From the NCBI RefSeq assembly GCF_902167145.1, contig NC_050098.1, forward strand, positions 78,098,207-78,162,206: a DNA stretch of 64,000 nt. Reading direction: 5' to 3'. Both the position numbers and the translations under genes were made by a program. The stretch comes from Zea mays (Eukaryota; Streptophyta; Magnoliopsida; Poales; Poaceae). The notes below the pieces were generated by a model. The model saw nothing but the letters and a program-made list of their open reading frames with translations. It was not told the origin of the DNA and did not search any database. This document shows positions 10,143 through 22,901 of the stretch, one piece after another (positions within the stretch are counted from its first letter, which is position 1; every line of letters begins with the position of its first letter).

Positions 10143-13100
10143 TTATTGTCGGATGTTCCAAGCATTGTTGTAGACCTCGCCTTGACTGTTGGCCAGCTTG
10201 TACGTTCCGGGCTTCAAAATCTTGGTGATGATGAACGGCCCTTCCCAGGGAGGCATGAGCTTGTGATGCCCTCGGGCGTCTTGTTGTAGCCGAAGCACCA
10301 AGTCGCCCTCCTGGAGGTCTCGGGACCGAACCCCTCGGGCGTGGTAGCGTCGCAGGGACTGCTGATACCGTGTCGAGTGTAGTAGGGCCATGTCCCGAGC
10401 CTCTTCCAGCTAATCCAGTGAGTCTTCTCGGTTGGTTCGATTGCTTTGGTCGTCGTACGCCCTCGTCCTTGGTGAACCGTATTCTAAGTCTGTGGGCAGG
10501 ATAACCTCGGCTCCATAGACTAGAAAGAACGGCGTGAAGCCCGTGGCTCGGCTTGGCGTCGTTCTCAGACTCCAGACCACCGAGGGGAGTTCTTTCATCC
10601 ATCGCCTGCCGAACTTGTTGAGGTCGTTGTAGATCCGCGGCTTGAGTCCTTGCAGAATCATGCCGTTGGCACGCTCTACCTGCCCATTCGTCATGGGGTG
10701 AGCTACAGCGGCCCAGTCCACCCGGATGTGGTGATCCTCGCAGAAGTCCAGGAACTTTCTACCGGTGAACTGGGTTCCGTTGTCGGTGATGGTGGAGTTC
10801 GGGACCCCGAAGCGATGGATGATGTTGGTGAAGAATGCCACCGCTTGTTCGGACCTGATGCTGTTTAGGGGTCTGACCTCGATCCACTTGGAGAATTAGT
10901 CGATGGCGACCAACAGGTGCGTGTAGCCCCCGGGTGCCTTCTGCAAGGGACCGACGAGGTCTAGACCCCACACAGCAAACGGCCAGGTGATGGGTATCGT
11001 TTGCAGAGCCTGAGCGGGCAGGTGGGTCTGCTTTGCATAGAATTGACACCCTTGGCAGGTGCGTACAATCCTAGTGGCATCGGCCACCGCGGTTGGCCAG
11101 TAGAAACCCTGTCGGAAGGCGTTTCAAACAAGGGCTCGAGGTGCTGCAAGCCCCCGAGTGTATTTCTTGTAATAACTTCTGACCTTCGGCGATGGATATG
11201 CATCGCTGCAGGATGCCTAAGGGGCTGCGGTGGTAGAGCTCCTTTCCGTCACCCATCAAGACGAACGACTTGGCGCGCCGCGCCAGTCGCCGAGCTTCGG
11301 CTCTGTCGAGGGGCAGCTCTCCTCGGTGGAGATATTGCAGGTACGGGGTCTGCCAGTTTCGATTAGGCGTGACCCCATTCCGCTCTTCCTCGACGCGCAG
11401 TGCCTCACCCTCGGGGGCCGAGGGTGCCTCGGGCTCAGCCGAGGATGCCTCGGGCTGAGCCGAGGGCGCCTCGAGCTCGGGCGTGTCGTCTGTCTTGACT
11501 AAGGGTTGATGTAGGTCTCGGGAGAAGACGTCTGGAGGGACCGTTGTCCGCCCCGAGGCTATCTTAGCCAGCTCGTCCGCAGTCTGATTGTATCGTCGAG
11601 CGATGTGGTTGAGCTCGAGCCCGTAGAACTTGTCCTCCAGGCGTCGAACCTCATCGTAGTAGGCTTCCATCTTCGGGTCGCGGCAGTGGGAGTTATTTAT
11701 GACTTGGTCGATGACAAGCTGCGAGTCGCCACGAGTGTCAAGGCGTCGGACCCCTAGCTTGATCGCGATACGCAACCCGTTAACCAGAGCCTCGTACTCG
11801 GCCACGTTGTTGGACGCCAGGAAATGGAGGCGCAACACGTAGCGGAGGTGCTTCCCGAGGGGTGAGATGAAGAGCAGGCCCGCGCCCGCTCCTATTTTCA
11901 TCAACGACCCGTCGAAAAACATGGTCCAGAGTTCCGGTTGGATCGGAGCTGCTGGAAGCTGGGTGTCGACCCATTCAGCCACAAAGTCCGCCAAGACTTG
12001 GGACTTGATGGCCTTCCGAGGGGCGAACGAGATTGTCTCACCCATGATCTCCACCGCCTACTTTGCAATCCTACCCGAGGCCTCTCGGCACTGGATGATC
12101 TCTCCCAGGGAGAAGAATGACACCACAGTCACCGGATGAGACTCGAAGTAGTGTCGCAACTTTCGCCGCGTCAGAATTACCGCGTATAGTAGCTTCTGAA
12201 TTTGCGGGTAGCGGATTTTGGTCTCGGATAGTACTTCACTGATGAAGTAGACCAGCCTCTGGACGGGCAATGCGTGCCCCTCTTCTCGTCTCTCGACCAC
12301 GATCGCGGCGCTGACCACCTGAGTGGTAGCGACGACATAGACCAAGAGGGATTCTCCGACAGCGGGGGCACCAAGATGGGCGCGCTTGTGAGGAGCGCCT
12401 TTAGGTTTTCGAGGGCTTCCTCGGCCTCGGGGGTCCAAGTGAAGCGCTCTGTCTTCCTTAAGAGGCGGTACAGAGGTAGGCCTCTTTCGCCGAGGTGTGA
12501 GATGAAACGGCTTAGAGCCACAAGGCATCCCATGACCCTCTGTACTCCTTTTAAGTCCTTGATGGGGCCCATGTTGGTGATGGCCGCGATTTTCTCCGGG
12601 TTGGCCTCGATACCCCGCTCGGAAACGATGAACCCCAGGAGCATGCCTCGGGGGACTCCGAAGACACACTTCTCGGGATTGAGTTTTACGCCTTTCGCCT
12701 TGAGACACCGGAATGTCGTTTCAAGGTCGGAGAGGAGGTCGGAGGCTTTCCTCGTCTTGACTAAGATGTCATCGACGTAAGCCTCGACCGTTCGACCAAT
12801 GTGTTCTCCGAACACGTGGTTCATGCACCTTTGGTATGTCGCACCCGCATTCCTCAAACCAAATGGCATAGTAACATAGCAGTACATGCCAAAGGGTGTG
12901 ATGAAAGAAGTCGCGAGCTGGTCGGACTCTTTCATCCTGATTTGGTGATACCCTGAGTAGGCATCGAGGAAAGATAGGGTTTCACACCCAGCAGTGGAAT
13001 CCATGATTTGATCGATGCGAGGCAGAGGGTAGGGAACCTTAAGACATGCTTTGTTTAGACCAGTGTAGTCTACACACATCCGCCATTTCCCTCCTTTCTT

Positions 13101-13585
13101 TCTCACAAGCACAAGGTTGGCAAGCCATTCGGGATGGAATACCTCTTTGATGAACCCGGCAGCCATCAGCTTGTGGATCTCCTCGCCTATGGCTCTGCGC
13201 ATTTCTTCGTCGAATCGGCGCAGAGGTTGCTTCATGGGTCGGGCTCCAACTCAGATGTCCAGCGAGTGCTCGGCGACATCCCTCGGTATGCCAGGCATGT
13301 CCGAGGGACTCCACGCAAAAACTTCGGTGTTCGCGCGGAGAAAGTCGACGAGGACTGCTTCCTATTTGGGGTCGAGCTTGGAGCCGATCCGGATCTGCTT
13401 GGAGGCGTCGTTGCTGGGGTCGAGAGGGACGGACTTAACCGTCTCAGCTGGCTCGAAGTTGCCGGCATGGCGCTTCGCATCTAGCGCCTCCTTGGAGAGG
13501 CTCTCCAGGTCGGCGATGAGGGCCTCGGATTCGGCGAGGGCCTCGGCATGCTCCACTCACTCCACGTCGCATTCGTATGCGTGTT
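10143..13585 (-). pseudogene. pol of the Huck-like element (RT, dual RNase H, integrase), broken
   Basis: Encodes the enzymes for copying and integration. In minus-strand order: a pol-start segment 13580-13240; reverse transcriptase from 13235, with WRMCVDYTGLNKAC, FLDAYSGYHQI, MPFGLRNAGATYQ and catalytic YVDD near 12780; a first RNase H to about 12060; a second, archaeal-type RNase H from about 11940, with FFDGS, NNVAEYEAL and GDSQLV, typical of Tat elements; and integrase, with a C-x2-C motif at about 11060, WGLDLVGP, TDNGTQF and NGQVERANG supplying the catalytic D, D and E. The C-terminal domain ends in AWNIRQ before a stop at 10143. Breaks: stops near 13553, 13360, 13250, 12058, 10896 and 10410, and a one-base deletion in a C run near 12370. 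Its upstream part lies at 28503-31204 beyond the nested element. Confidence 0.9.
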
Positions 13586-16500
13586 TGTGGCGGAACTGCC
13601 CGAATTATTCCAACTTAAGTGCCTAAGTCCCGCCTTAGAGGCTAGACCACACTTAAATGGGAATAACCCGTCAATCCCTCGGATCTAGTCCGACACGGCC
13701 ACTGACAGGATCAAGTACCACAATCTCACTCGATGGTGAGTCACAGAGCAAATACAATAAAGCATAAAACCATGCATTAAAGAGTATTAAATTATTACAT
13801 CATCATCGGAGTTTTGCAAAAGTAGTCATCATTATTCGAAGTGCAGCGGAATAAAACTAACGGTAAATAAACAGAGAGATGGGGAAGCCTGTCCCATCAC
13901 TCCTCATGCTCCTCCTCAGCCGAGGTAGGGTCCCACTCGACAGTCCAACCCGGTGGCAAGATGGACAGCCAAGTCACTCCAGCAACCATGTCCTCCAGAG
14001 AACCTATAAAATTGTGCCACAAGCAAGGCTAAGTATACTAATACTCAGCTAGACTTACCCGGTGTGAGGAGTCTACTCCTCTACCTCTAGACATGCAGCT
14101 GTTTGGCTGTGGGGTTTGGTTGCCAAAAGCACTAGCTGAGTTTCTAATCAAGTTTTTAACTTTGTCAAATTAAGTGTGACTCTCTTAAGGCTAAAGATGT
14201 ACTATCTACTCATACATAGTAGCAAACATTTTTAGCAATCAACATCTTGTATCATCTCTTCACAATTCCACTTGTTACTCAATGTAGCAGCATGGATCAA
14301 GCAGTCTCATTAGCTGCGAGAAGAAGACGATTCGAATCGAGTTTTTATCCTTGCAAGGTAAACCTAAACACACGACATGCAGGGGCACTCCATCCCCACA
14401 CACATCAACCGTCCCCATCGATTCCCCGTCAGCAGATCAGGGCTCACCACCTTGGCGTACAATGCCTCACTGACCCCGACTGCCGTCGTGCAGTGACCGC
14501 ACTTGTACCCACCATAACCGGAATGGGAGACCACGTCTCAGGTCATGTGAGGGGCAAAGTCTACTGCCAGGTTCAATCAGGTACTAGGTTTACCGATTTA
14601 CCATATTTCTCGGTATGTGTTTAGTACGTTCAAACGCTTGACTCAAGGTACCACACCTTAATCCTTATTCAATTTTTTATCCCGTGAACAACCAATCCCC
14701 ATGGATTGTTGCCCACAAACCAACATCAGTACGATATGAAAGTGGGTACAATCAATGTCCTGACCTCGCGCGAGTGCTAGAAAAATCACTCGACTTCTAC
14801 CGAGATCCCTAATTAGTAAGCAGCTACTCGACTTAGCATACTAGTATTCATCTCAATTTGATTCCTGAGATCATGCAACTAGGGTTTCAAACAACTCCTA
14901 CACTTAAGTGCACATTCAATCCTACAATCAATAAGTGTAGTAAAATAGCATAAATAACAGGTTATGCATAAAACCGGGGCTTGCCTTCCAAAGCAGTGGC
15001 AGGCAGATCCTCTGATGCAGACTCTGGGGCTGGATCCGGGGCTACCTCCTGAGTAGCTCCTTGCTCCGGCACGAGGACGTACTTTCCGTCAGCAAGGTTA
15101 CAGTCTATCGAAATGCAATGAACATGTATGTCATGATTATGCAGGATTTAATAACATTATGTTGAGAGAAGAAAAACTAAGTTAAGGAGTAACTTAGGGT
15201 TTGCTTGGTCATACGGGGCCTTTAGTGGTTTATGCTTATCACTCCTAGGTTTAGATTTTTGTTGAGGATAAACATAGTGGATTTGTATTGCCTTTATATA
15301 TTTCAGTGGACAATTTACAAGGGTTTTAGGATGACTCTAACTTCCATTATTCATTTTTCTTTCTTTAATTTCTATTTATGAAATCTAGTGGGGGTTTGAA
15401 CTACAACAGTAGCTTAACTTTCTCCAAAAATTCTGTAAAAATTACAGTGGGTTGCCATTGGTCACTATAGCCCCTTTTAGGAAGTTGAGGTTCAAAATAA
15501 AAAGGCTATGCTTTAGACAAAAATAATAAAAGTTGGGTAAAGGGGCCACTTTGTACTACAACTCTTAATTAGAGGTGGGTTCTGTCCTAAAGGTTATTTT
15601 TGTTGGCATCTAATAGCAATAATAGGCTTCTATGCTAAAAATCAAAGAAAGCTAGGGGATGGTCATTTAGCTATGATTTTCTAAAGTTAAATGTCAAAAA
15701 GGCACTTTCTACTACATTATTATTTGAAAAATGTCAAACAGCAGATTTCATATTTTTCCTAAGTTCTTATTAACAAAACATTAGTTATCCCAAGGGTTGG
15801 GGTGTTTTCACCTTGGGGTTATTTTTGTAGGGTTTTTCTAAGTTTTCCTTGTTTTATTAAAATAAAAGGTATCCTACTTATTTTATACTAAACCAGGGTA
15901 TGATAGATTTTTTTAGTGAACTACATTGAATAAGTACCCTAACAAAAATAGAGGTGCCCTCTGGTTCATTAATTAAATCACATTTTCTATTTTTCTTAAC
16001 CTTAAGCATATTGTAAAATAAGTGGTAAAAACTAACTTAATGGGGTGGACAGAGAGGTTTAACATTTTTAAACAGGTCAGTAGGTAGATATAAACGTCTC
16101 CAAAATTTTCTAACCCTAGTCAAATAGTGCAACTAATTTTTGCCCTATTATTTAGCTTATGGCCAAAACAATAATTAAATTAGAACCCTAAAGTTTTCTG
16201 TAGTACATAGGGGTTTTTATATTTTTCTTAAGTAGTTTACATTATTTAAAGTCTGGCAAAATTGGTTTGACCAAATTTGGATGAACTAAACAGAAGTTAT
16301 GAATTTTTAAAGTTTCTGTTCAATTTAAAAACAGATTTAATAAGAGTTTCCTGGAAAAACAGTTTACACCGAGGACCCTGGGTTAAAACTAAATTAACCC
16401 ACTCAAATCTACCCCTGCGCCACTATTCCCCTGGTCGCTGACAGTTCAAAAAGCCCCCTGACTTTCTCTTCCTCTCACCCGCGGTCCTTCCCCCAATGTA

Positions 16501-17063
16501 AACAATACCCGCGGGAAAGAAAAGGGCGGCGCGGCTTACCGGCGGCGAGATAGGTCCGGCGAAGGGCAGGGTTGGCTCGGGGAGGCTCTGGCGGTCACAG
16601 CGAGGTGCGGCTCGACGGCGGGGATGGTCGGAATCGCTCGGTCCACGCACGCAGGCGGGTGTTCTCGTCGGTGGCGAGTGTACCGGCCAAACCACGACGA
16701 TCTGGTTCAATCCAAGGGCACGGTGAGGTTCACGGGGTAACGTAGTGACTGTGTGTACAAGGAATCGGAAAATGGTTGAGCGGATTACCTGGTCCACGTA
16801 CTCCGGCGGGGTTGTGAACTCCGGCGACCGTGGACTGGCCTCTCCGGCGAAGTAGGCTTCGATTCCTCGCTCGGGGAGCTTCAGTGAGTTGTGCACACTC
16901 GTCTCCGAGGGTTGGACGGGGTTGGGGAAAGCTGGGCTGGCCGGTCTACGGCGGCAGTGGCTCGGGTGGCCGCGGACACGCCGCGCACGGGCAAACGGCG
17001 GTGAGCTGAGTTCCGGTGAGGCTTGAGTGTGTGTGGAAGAGTGCAGTCGACGCCCGAGTGGGC

Positions 17064-17069
17064 TTTATA
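17064..17069 (-). promoter_or_regulatory. TATA box in the Tekay-like 3' LTR
   Basis: The minus strand reads CGCCTATAAAGCCCAC within a very GC-rich stretch; same box at 27646-27651. It is a good core-promoter candidate, facing into the downstream LTR sequence. Confidence 0.6.
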
Positions 17070-17908
17070 GGCGCGGGCGCGGGCGCGGGCCATGGCGTCG
17101 GCTGGCCGTTGGCGCGACGCGGGAAGCGCGCGGGCGTGCTCTGGCGCACACAGAGCGCGTCGAACACGTGGAGCTTTTCTTCTGCCCGTGTTCCACAGCT
17201 CACCCAAGTCGCAAACTTGCGAATCTTGGCAAAAATCCGGCGCGAGTCTTTTCCTGGCACCTAGGGCTGTCTCTCATCCGTGAGTTGCCATGGCAGATAT
17301 GGCCTAGGTAGGGAGATCTTCGGTCGCCAAATCGGGTGTGTCACACTTCCCACCTCGCGACAAAAACCATGCCAAGGCATGTCAAACGTCCAAGTCTCGG
17401 GCTCAGCTTTTTCCAGTGGGTGCCTTAGGTGGTATGCCACATTTTTGGTATAGAACATAGGTGGATTTGGTGCCAACTTCGAGGTGAACACGACTAATCT
17501 TTAGTGTAGGTGTAGTTTTTAACTTAGAGAGAAATAGAGAGCTCTAGCTCTCTCTCCACTTGGAGATTTGATTTGGGGTTTCTCCAGGGGTCTTTTTGCA
17601 ATATTTCCTTCCCCTAATTGCTGGTTATAAGGTTACTTAAGGTTTGGTTAAGGATTACTCATGTTTTGCACATTTGCTCACTCATTTTCCCCCCCTTATT
17701 CATGGCTTTGGGAGATAGAGTTTAAGAGAGGCCTAGGGTTTTTCCCCCCTCTTAACCAAGGTAGTAAGTGTACAAAGGTTTGAGTAATACTTCTTAGGTC
17801 ATTAACAAACCTTGATTAACACATGATCTCCAAAGTTCTTATGTGCTTCCTTAAGTCTCTACCACATGTGATCACAGTCCTTAGTGCCAAGGTGTGCTCT
17901 AGCCATGG

Positions 17909-17925
17909 TAACACCTGAGGTGTTA
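17909..17925. repeat. Palindrome at the LTR start
   Basis: TAACACCTGAGGTGTTA is an inverted repeat (TAACACCT/AGGTGTTA) immediately inside the TG terminus. It is also at 28484-28500, and a related GTAACACC/GGTGTTAC form begins the LTRs of elements B and C. Confidence 0.9.
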
Positions 17926-17927
17926 CA

Positions 17928-17942
17928 ACCCTCCCCCCTTAA
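17928..17942 (-). promoter_or_regulatory. Polypurine tract of the Tekay-like element
   Basis: The minus strand reads TTTAAGGGGGGAGGGT directly before the 3' LTR start TGTAACACC. It is in the exact place expected for the plus-strand primer. Confidence 0.85.
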
Positions 17943-18174
17943 AGGAATCTCGCCCCGAGATTTTAGGCAGAGTCCTCTAGAGGGTGCTACTAAGGTACGA
18001 TGGTGTGTTACTCTTCCTTATACTCCAGTTTCTCTAGTTAACTGCTCTTCGAATGTCATTCTCTTTGCAACTTCAGAAGGAAGCCCCTTTTAAGCTAAAT
18101 CCACAACTTAGACTATCCTTGTTATCTAAGTTTTTCTTATAATTGAATTCAAAGGGCAGGTGGGGTTTTTGGGG
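17943..18174 (-). other. Short 3' untranslated spacer of the Tekay-like element
   Basis: About 230 bases between the polyprotein stop and the polypurine tract. Nothing further seen. Confidence 0.6.
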
Positions 18175-21100
18175 TTACGTACCGACTCCTTTGGGTAGAA
18201 AGTCGGGGAAGCGAGAGCGTAGAAAATCCTCAGTCTCCCATGTAGCTTCTTCTGCCGAATGGTGACACCACTGAACCTTATACATTCTGACCGACCTTGC
18301 CCGAGTTGATCTCTCCTTCTGATCTAATACCTTGACGGGGTACTCTTGGTAGGACAAGTCCGGTTCTATCTCAATGTCTGGTTCTGGCAGCACTTCAGTG
18401 GGTAGGCGAACACATTTCCGCAATTGAGATACATGGAACACATTATGAACTGCTGACATGTGAGGTGGCAATTCCAATTGATAGGCTACGGGTCCACAAG
18501 CTTCCTTGATCTCGTAGGGTCCAATGTAGCGAGGAGCTAACTTGCCCTTGATCCCGAATCTCTGGACACCCTTGGTGGGTGACACCTTAAGATAAACATG
18601 ATCTTCCACCTCAAACTGTAGAGGCTTCCGCCTCTTATCATGATAGCTCTTTTGCCTGGCCTGAGCAGCTTCTAGGTTCTTCTTGATGATTCTGACCTTT
18701 GCCTCTGCTCCAAGTACCAAATCTGGCCCCAAAATTTCCCTCTCTCCCGCTTGAGACCAATTCAGTGGGGTCCTACACCTTCTCCCATATAAGGCTTCAA
18801 AAGGTGCCATCTTCAGACTAGACTGATAGCTGTTATTGTAAGAAAACTCTGCCAAGGAAAGACACTTCTCCCAATCCTTTCCGTAGTGTAGTGCACATGC
18901 TCGCAACATGTCTTCCAAAATCTGATTCACCCTTTCTGTCTGGCCATCGGTTTGGGGATGATAGGCTGAGCTTCGTATGACCTGGGTCCCAAGTGATTCC
19001 TGCAATTGTTCCCAAAATCGTGCCACGAATGGTGCTCCTCTGTCCGAGACTATAGTCCTTGGTATCCCATGCAGACGAACTATCTGGTCAATGTAGATCT
19101 CTGCATACTTCTCTGTCCTGTGGGTGGTGTGTACTGGCAAGAAATGAGCAGCCTTAGTTAATCTGTCCACAATAACCCAAATAGAATCATGGTGCGTGGA
19201 TGTATTGGGCAATCCCACTATAAAGTCCATGCAAATGTCCTCCCATTTCCAAGATGGTATGGGAAGGGGTTGCAAAGGGCCTGCTGTCTTCAAGTGACTA
19301 GCTTTTATCCTCTGGCAAGTGTCACACTCAGATACGTACTTGGCAATTTCCCTCTTCATTCTGGTCCACAAATAAAAAATTCTGAGATCATGGTACATCT
19401 TGTTGCTACCAGGGTGCATGGAGAATTTGGAAAGGTGAGCTTCATCCAGTATCTTCTTTCTTAGCTCAGGGTCCTTGGGAACAACCAATCGATCCCCAAA
19501 CCATAAAATTCCCTTGCTGTCCTGACGGAAACACTTGTATTTTTCTGCCTTTTGCTTGATCATTTCCTTAATCATTTGAACACCCTTATCCTCGATCTGT
19601 GCCCTGGCTATTTGCTCTTGCAATGTGGGCTCCACCGAGATATAACTTAAGTCACCTGAAGAAACAACTTCCAGGTTCAGCTTGCACAGCTCATCACACA
19701 GGGTGGTAACTCTCGCATCCATGCTCATGCAATTGCACTGGGCCTTTCTGCTCAAGGCATCTGCCACAACATTTGCTTTGACCGGATGGTAGTGCACCTC
19801 CAAATCATAGTCCTTGATTAACTCCAACCATCTCCTCTGCCTCATGTTTAGATCTGCCTGAGTGAAGATGTATTTGAGGCTCTTATGATCAGTGTAGATG
19901 TTACAGTGAGCTCCCATCAAGTAGTGTCTCCATATCTTAAGAGCATGAACCACAGCTGCCAACTCCAGGTCATGTGTAGGGTAGTTCTGCTCATGGGGTC
20001 TGAGTGCTCGGGAAGCATAGGCAATGACTCTGTTATCTTGCATCAAGACACATCCCAATCCAGTACCAGAAGCATCACAATAAACTTCAAATGGCTTGGT
20101 GTTGTCAGGTTGAGCCAGCACTGGGGCTGTTGTCAAATGCTGCCTCAAAGTATGAAAGGCATCTTCGCACTTTTGGCTCCAATCATACTTGACTCCCTTT
20201 TTCAACAGTTCAGTCATTGGTTTGGCAATTCTAGAGAAATCAGGAATAAATCATCGATAATACCCTGCCAATCCCAGAAAACTTCGAATTTGCTTCACTG
20301 TAGTCGGGGGTTTCCAATCCATCACCTCTTGTACCTTCTCAGGATCAACTGATATCCCATCCTGGGAAATTGTGTGACCCAAGAATTTAATCTCCTTCAG
20401 CCAGAACTCACATTTAGACAACTTAGCATAAAGACGATGATCGCGCAGTCGCTGAAGCACGATGTGCAGGTGCTCAGTATGTTCGTCTTCATTCTTGGAA
20501 TAGACTAGAATATCATCAATGAAAACGACCACGAACTTGTCCAATTCTGGCATAAACACTGAGTTCATTAGGTACATAAAATAAGCCGGGGCATTGGTCA
20601 GCCCAAAAGACATCACCAAAAACTCATACAGCCCATATTTGGTAGAGAAAGCCGTCTTGGGAATATCACTTGCACGGATCTTAATCTGGTGGTAGCCTGA
20701 GGGAAGATCTATCTTGGAGAACACTTTGGCTCCTACTAACTGATCAAACAGAACATCAATACGGGGTAGTGGGTATTTGTTCTTGATGGTCACCGCATTG
20801 AGAGGGCGGTAGTCAACACACATCCTAAAACTCTCATCCCTTTTCTTCACAAATAATGTTGGACATCCCCATGGTGAAGTACTTGGGCGAATAAACCCCT
20901 TGTCTAACAACTCTTGCAATTGCTTTTTCAGTTCTGCCAATTCCGCGGGAGGCATCCTATAGGGTCTCTTGGAGATAGGGGCAGTCTCGGGTTGCAATTC
21001 GATGGCAAACTCAATATCTCGGTCAGGTGGCATCCCTAGCAATTCATCCGGAAACACATCCGGGTAGTCACAGACCACTGGGATCTTTTCCACTGGTGAC

Positions 21101-22593
21101 TCTATCATAATGAAGCCATAGGAACGGGTGCATCCCTGGTCGGGTAGATATAAGGTGATCTCGCCATCCAAAGGGGAGTGGATCTCTATGGCTCTGGCTG
21201 CGACATCAATCACCGCGTGGTGTCGTGATAACCAATCAGTCCCTAAAATGATATCCACACTATCCAATCCCATTATCAATAGAGTGGTTTTGAAAATGAA
21301 ACTACCCAGCTTAATTGGTACGTGCCTATTGATCTGATAGGTGGCAACCCTGCCTCCTAGTGTTGAGATTGTAATACCCCCATTGGTGTGGTGAAAAGGC
21401 AATTGGCACTTGGCACTAAATTTGGTACTGATAAAACTGTGTGATGCACCAGAATCAAAAAGAACAATAGCAGGATAATTCAAAACTGTAAAGATACCAG
21501 TCAAGACGGGTGCTCCCTCTGGAATATCAGCCATGGTGGTGAAGTTTAGTCTGCCCTGTCTCACTTGCACCTTCTGTCTCTTGCCTTGATTCTGGTTAAC
21601 ATTCTGCCACTGCCTCTGCTGGTTCCTAGGGCAATTCTTGGCATAATGTCCGGTGTTGCCACCCGTGAAACACCTGTTGTCATTTGCCTGGCGGTACTGC
21701 TGCTGCTATTGATTGTTCCTCTGAGCTGGAAACTGGGCGCGGTTGGGTGCCTGCTGCTGCTGCTGTGGTCGGATCACCCATCTCCCTTGCTGCTGCTGGG
21801 GTCCCCTGCTCTAAGTGTCGGACACAATCCTGAAGCGTTGTGGCTGAGCTGAAGGTCCTGCCACAGGGATCTTCCTCTTCTTTTCTGCTTGTCGAGCTGT
21901 AATGCAGTCCTCCTGGGAGGTAGCCATGTTGACCAACTCATTGTAGCTGTTGGCCCTGACGGTGTTGAGACGATCACGGAGCTTAGTGCTGAGCCCCCTC
22001 CTGAACCTGTCTCTCTTCTTCTCATCCGTATCTGCGTGATATCCAGCATACTGGCACAAGTCATTAAAAGCCTGGGCATATTGCAACACTGTCCTGTTGC
22101 CCTGAGTGAGTGCCAGAAACTCGTTGAGCTTTCGGTCCATAATCCCGGCTGGTATGTGGTGTCCCCTGAAAGCTGTCTTGAACTCTCTCCACTCCACCTC
22201 TCGGTCCTCTGGCTGCATAGCAAGAAAATGATCCCACCAAGTCCTTGCGGGTCCGCGAAGCTGCTGGGTGGCGAACCTGACTTTAGTGACTTCTGAGCAA
22301 GCTCCATGGAGTAGCGGGAATTTGGATTCCACCACTCACAACCACACATCTGCATCAAGTGGGTCCTCTGCCCTTGTGAACAATGGTGGCTAGGTACTGA
22401 GGAACTCCTGGTAGGTAGCTGCCGCGGGGTGACGCTGATGGTCTCCACCACCATAATGCTGAGGTGGTGGCTGACGCTGAGCTAGCTGCCTCAAGATCTC
22501 ATTCTGCTGAGCCATTAGCTCCTGCAGAGTGGGAGGCGGTGGCGGCGGTGGAGGAACGCGCTCATTCTGGCCACGACGCTGCCTCCCGGCCAT
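18175..22593 (-). pseudogene. gag-pol polyprotein of the Tekay-like element, four in-frame stops
   Basis: One frame of 1472 codons. I chose the ATG at 22593 because a TTTTTCAG acceptor-like site abuts it; 30 bases upstream another ATG is in frame. gag has a Pro-rich start, capsid motifs PARTWWDHF and EWREFKTAFRGHH, and a CCHC knuckle near 21690-21650 whose second Cys is Gly ([14 protein letters not shown]). Protease has FDSGASHSF (about 21450). RT carries [10 protein letters not shown] (about 20520). RNase H has YCDASGTGLGCVL and YTDHKSL. Integrase has an H-H-C-C zinc site ending CDTCQRIK, then MDFIVGLP, VSDRGAPF and DGQTERVNQ. The C-terminus (about 18330-18200) resembles a chromodomain (YKVQWCHHSAEEATWE). 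Stops are at 22390, 21811 and 21706 (all TAG, best explained as CAG to TAG) and 20251 (TGA, best explained as CGA to TGA). No frameshift is needed. Confidence 0.95.
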
Positions 22594-22606
22594 CTGAAAA
22601 ACCACA
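22594..22606 (-). promoter_or_regulatory. Splice-acceptor-like site directly before the gag ATG
   Basis: The minus strand reads TATGTGGTTTTTCAG immediately followed by ATGGCC. The same layout (pyrimidine tract, AG, then gag ATG) occurs at 48532-48546 and 55867-55885. The donor was not identified. Confidence 0.4.
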
Positions 22607-22901
22607 TATATACTTAACACCATATCTCCAAGTTCAAGGTTTAATCGCGGCGAAAAGAGTCAAAAGCAAAATGATAGATTCCAACTTAAACAAAAGGATT
22701 TTAAAAAGGCATAAATTTTTCCTTCCAAATTTAAAACTGATAACAGCATCCATCCATCATGCTTCCAAGAGAGTTTATCACAGTTACATCATTTGTCCCA
22801 AAAAGACTCAACTCTATCTAGCCTAGTACCCCAAGGGTGCAAAAGCTAAGCTAGCTGCGAGGAGTCCTACCATCACTGACGTCTAACTCTATCCCGGACA
22901 C

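Larger units (their letters stand above)
13586..17927 (-). repeat. 3' LTR of the Tekay-like element
   Basis: 4342 bp, colinear with 24168-28502, with scattered substitutions and a few 1-8 base indels. It has an AT-rich half (14800-16400) and a GC-rich promoter-proximal part (16400-17300). Minus-strand open frames at 16423-16896 and 16881-17207 recur in the other LTR, but nothing recognisable is encoded. Confidence 0.95.

Noticed and set aside
16423..17260. Minus-strand ORFs in the Tekay-like LTR, repeated at 26990-27783
   Set aside because: GC-rich promoter-proximal LTR sequence; repeated only because the LTR is, and no recognisable domain.
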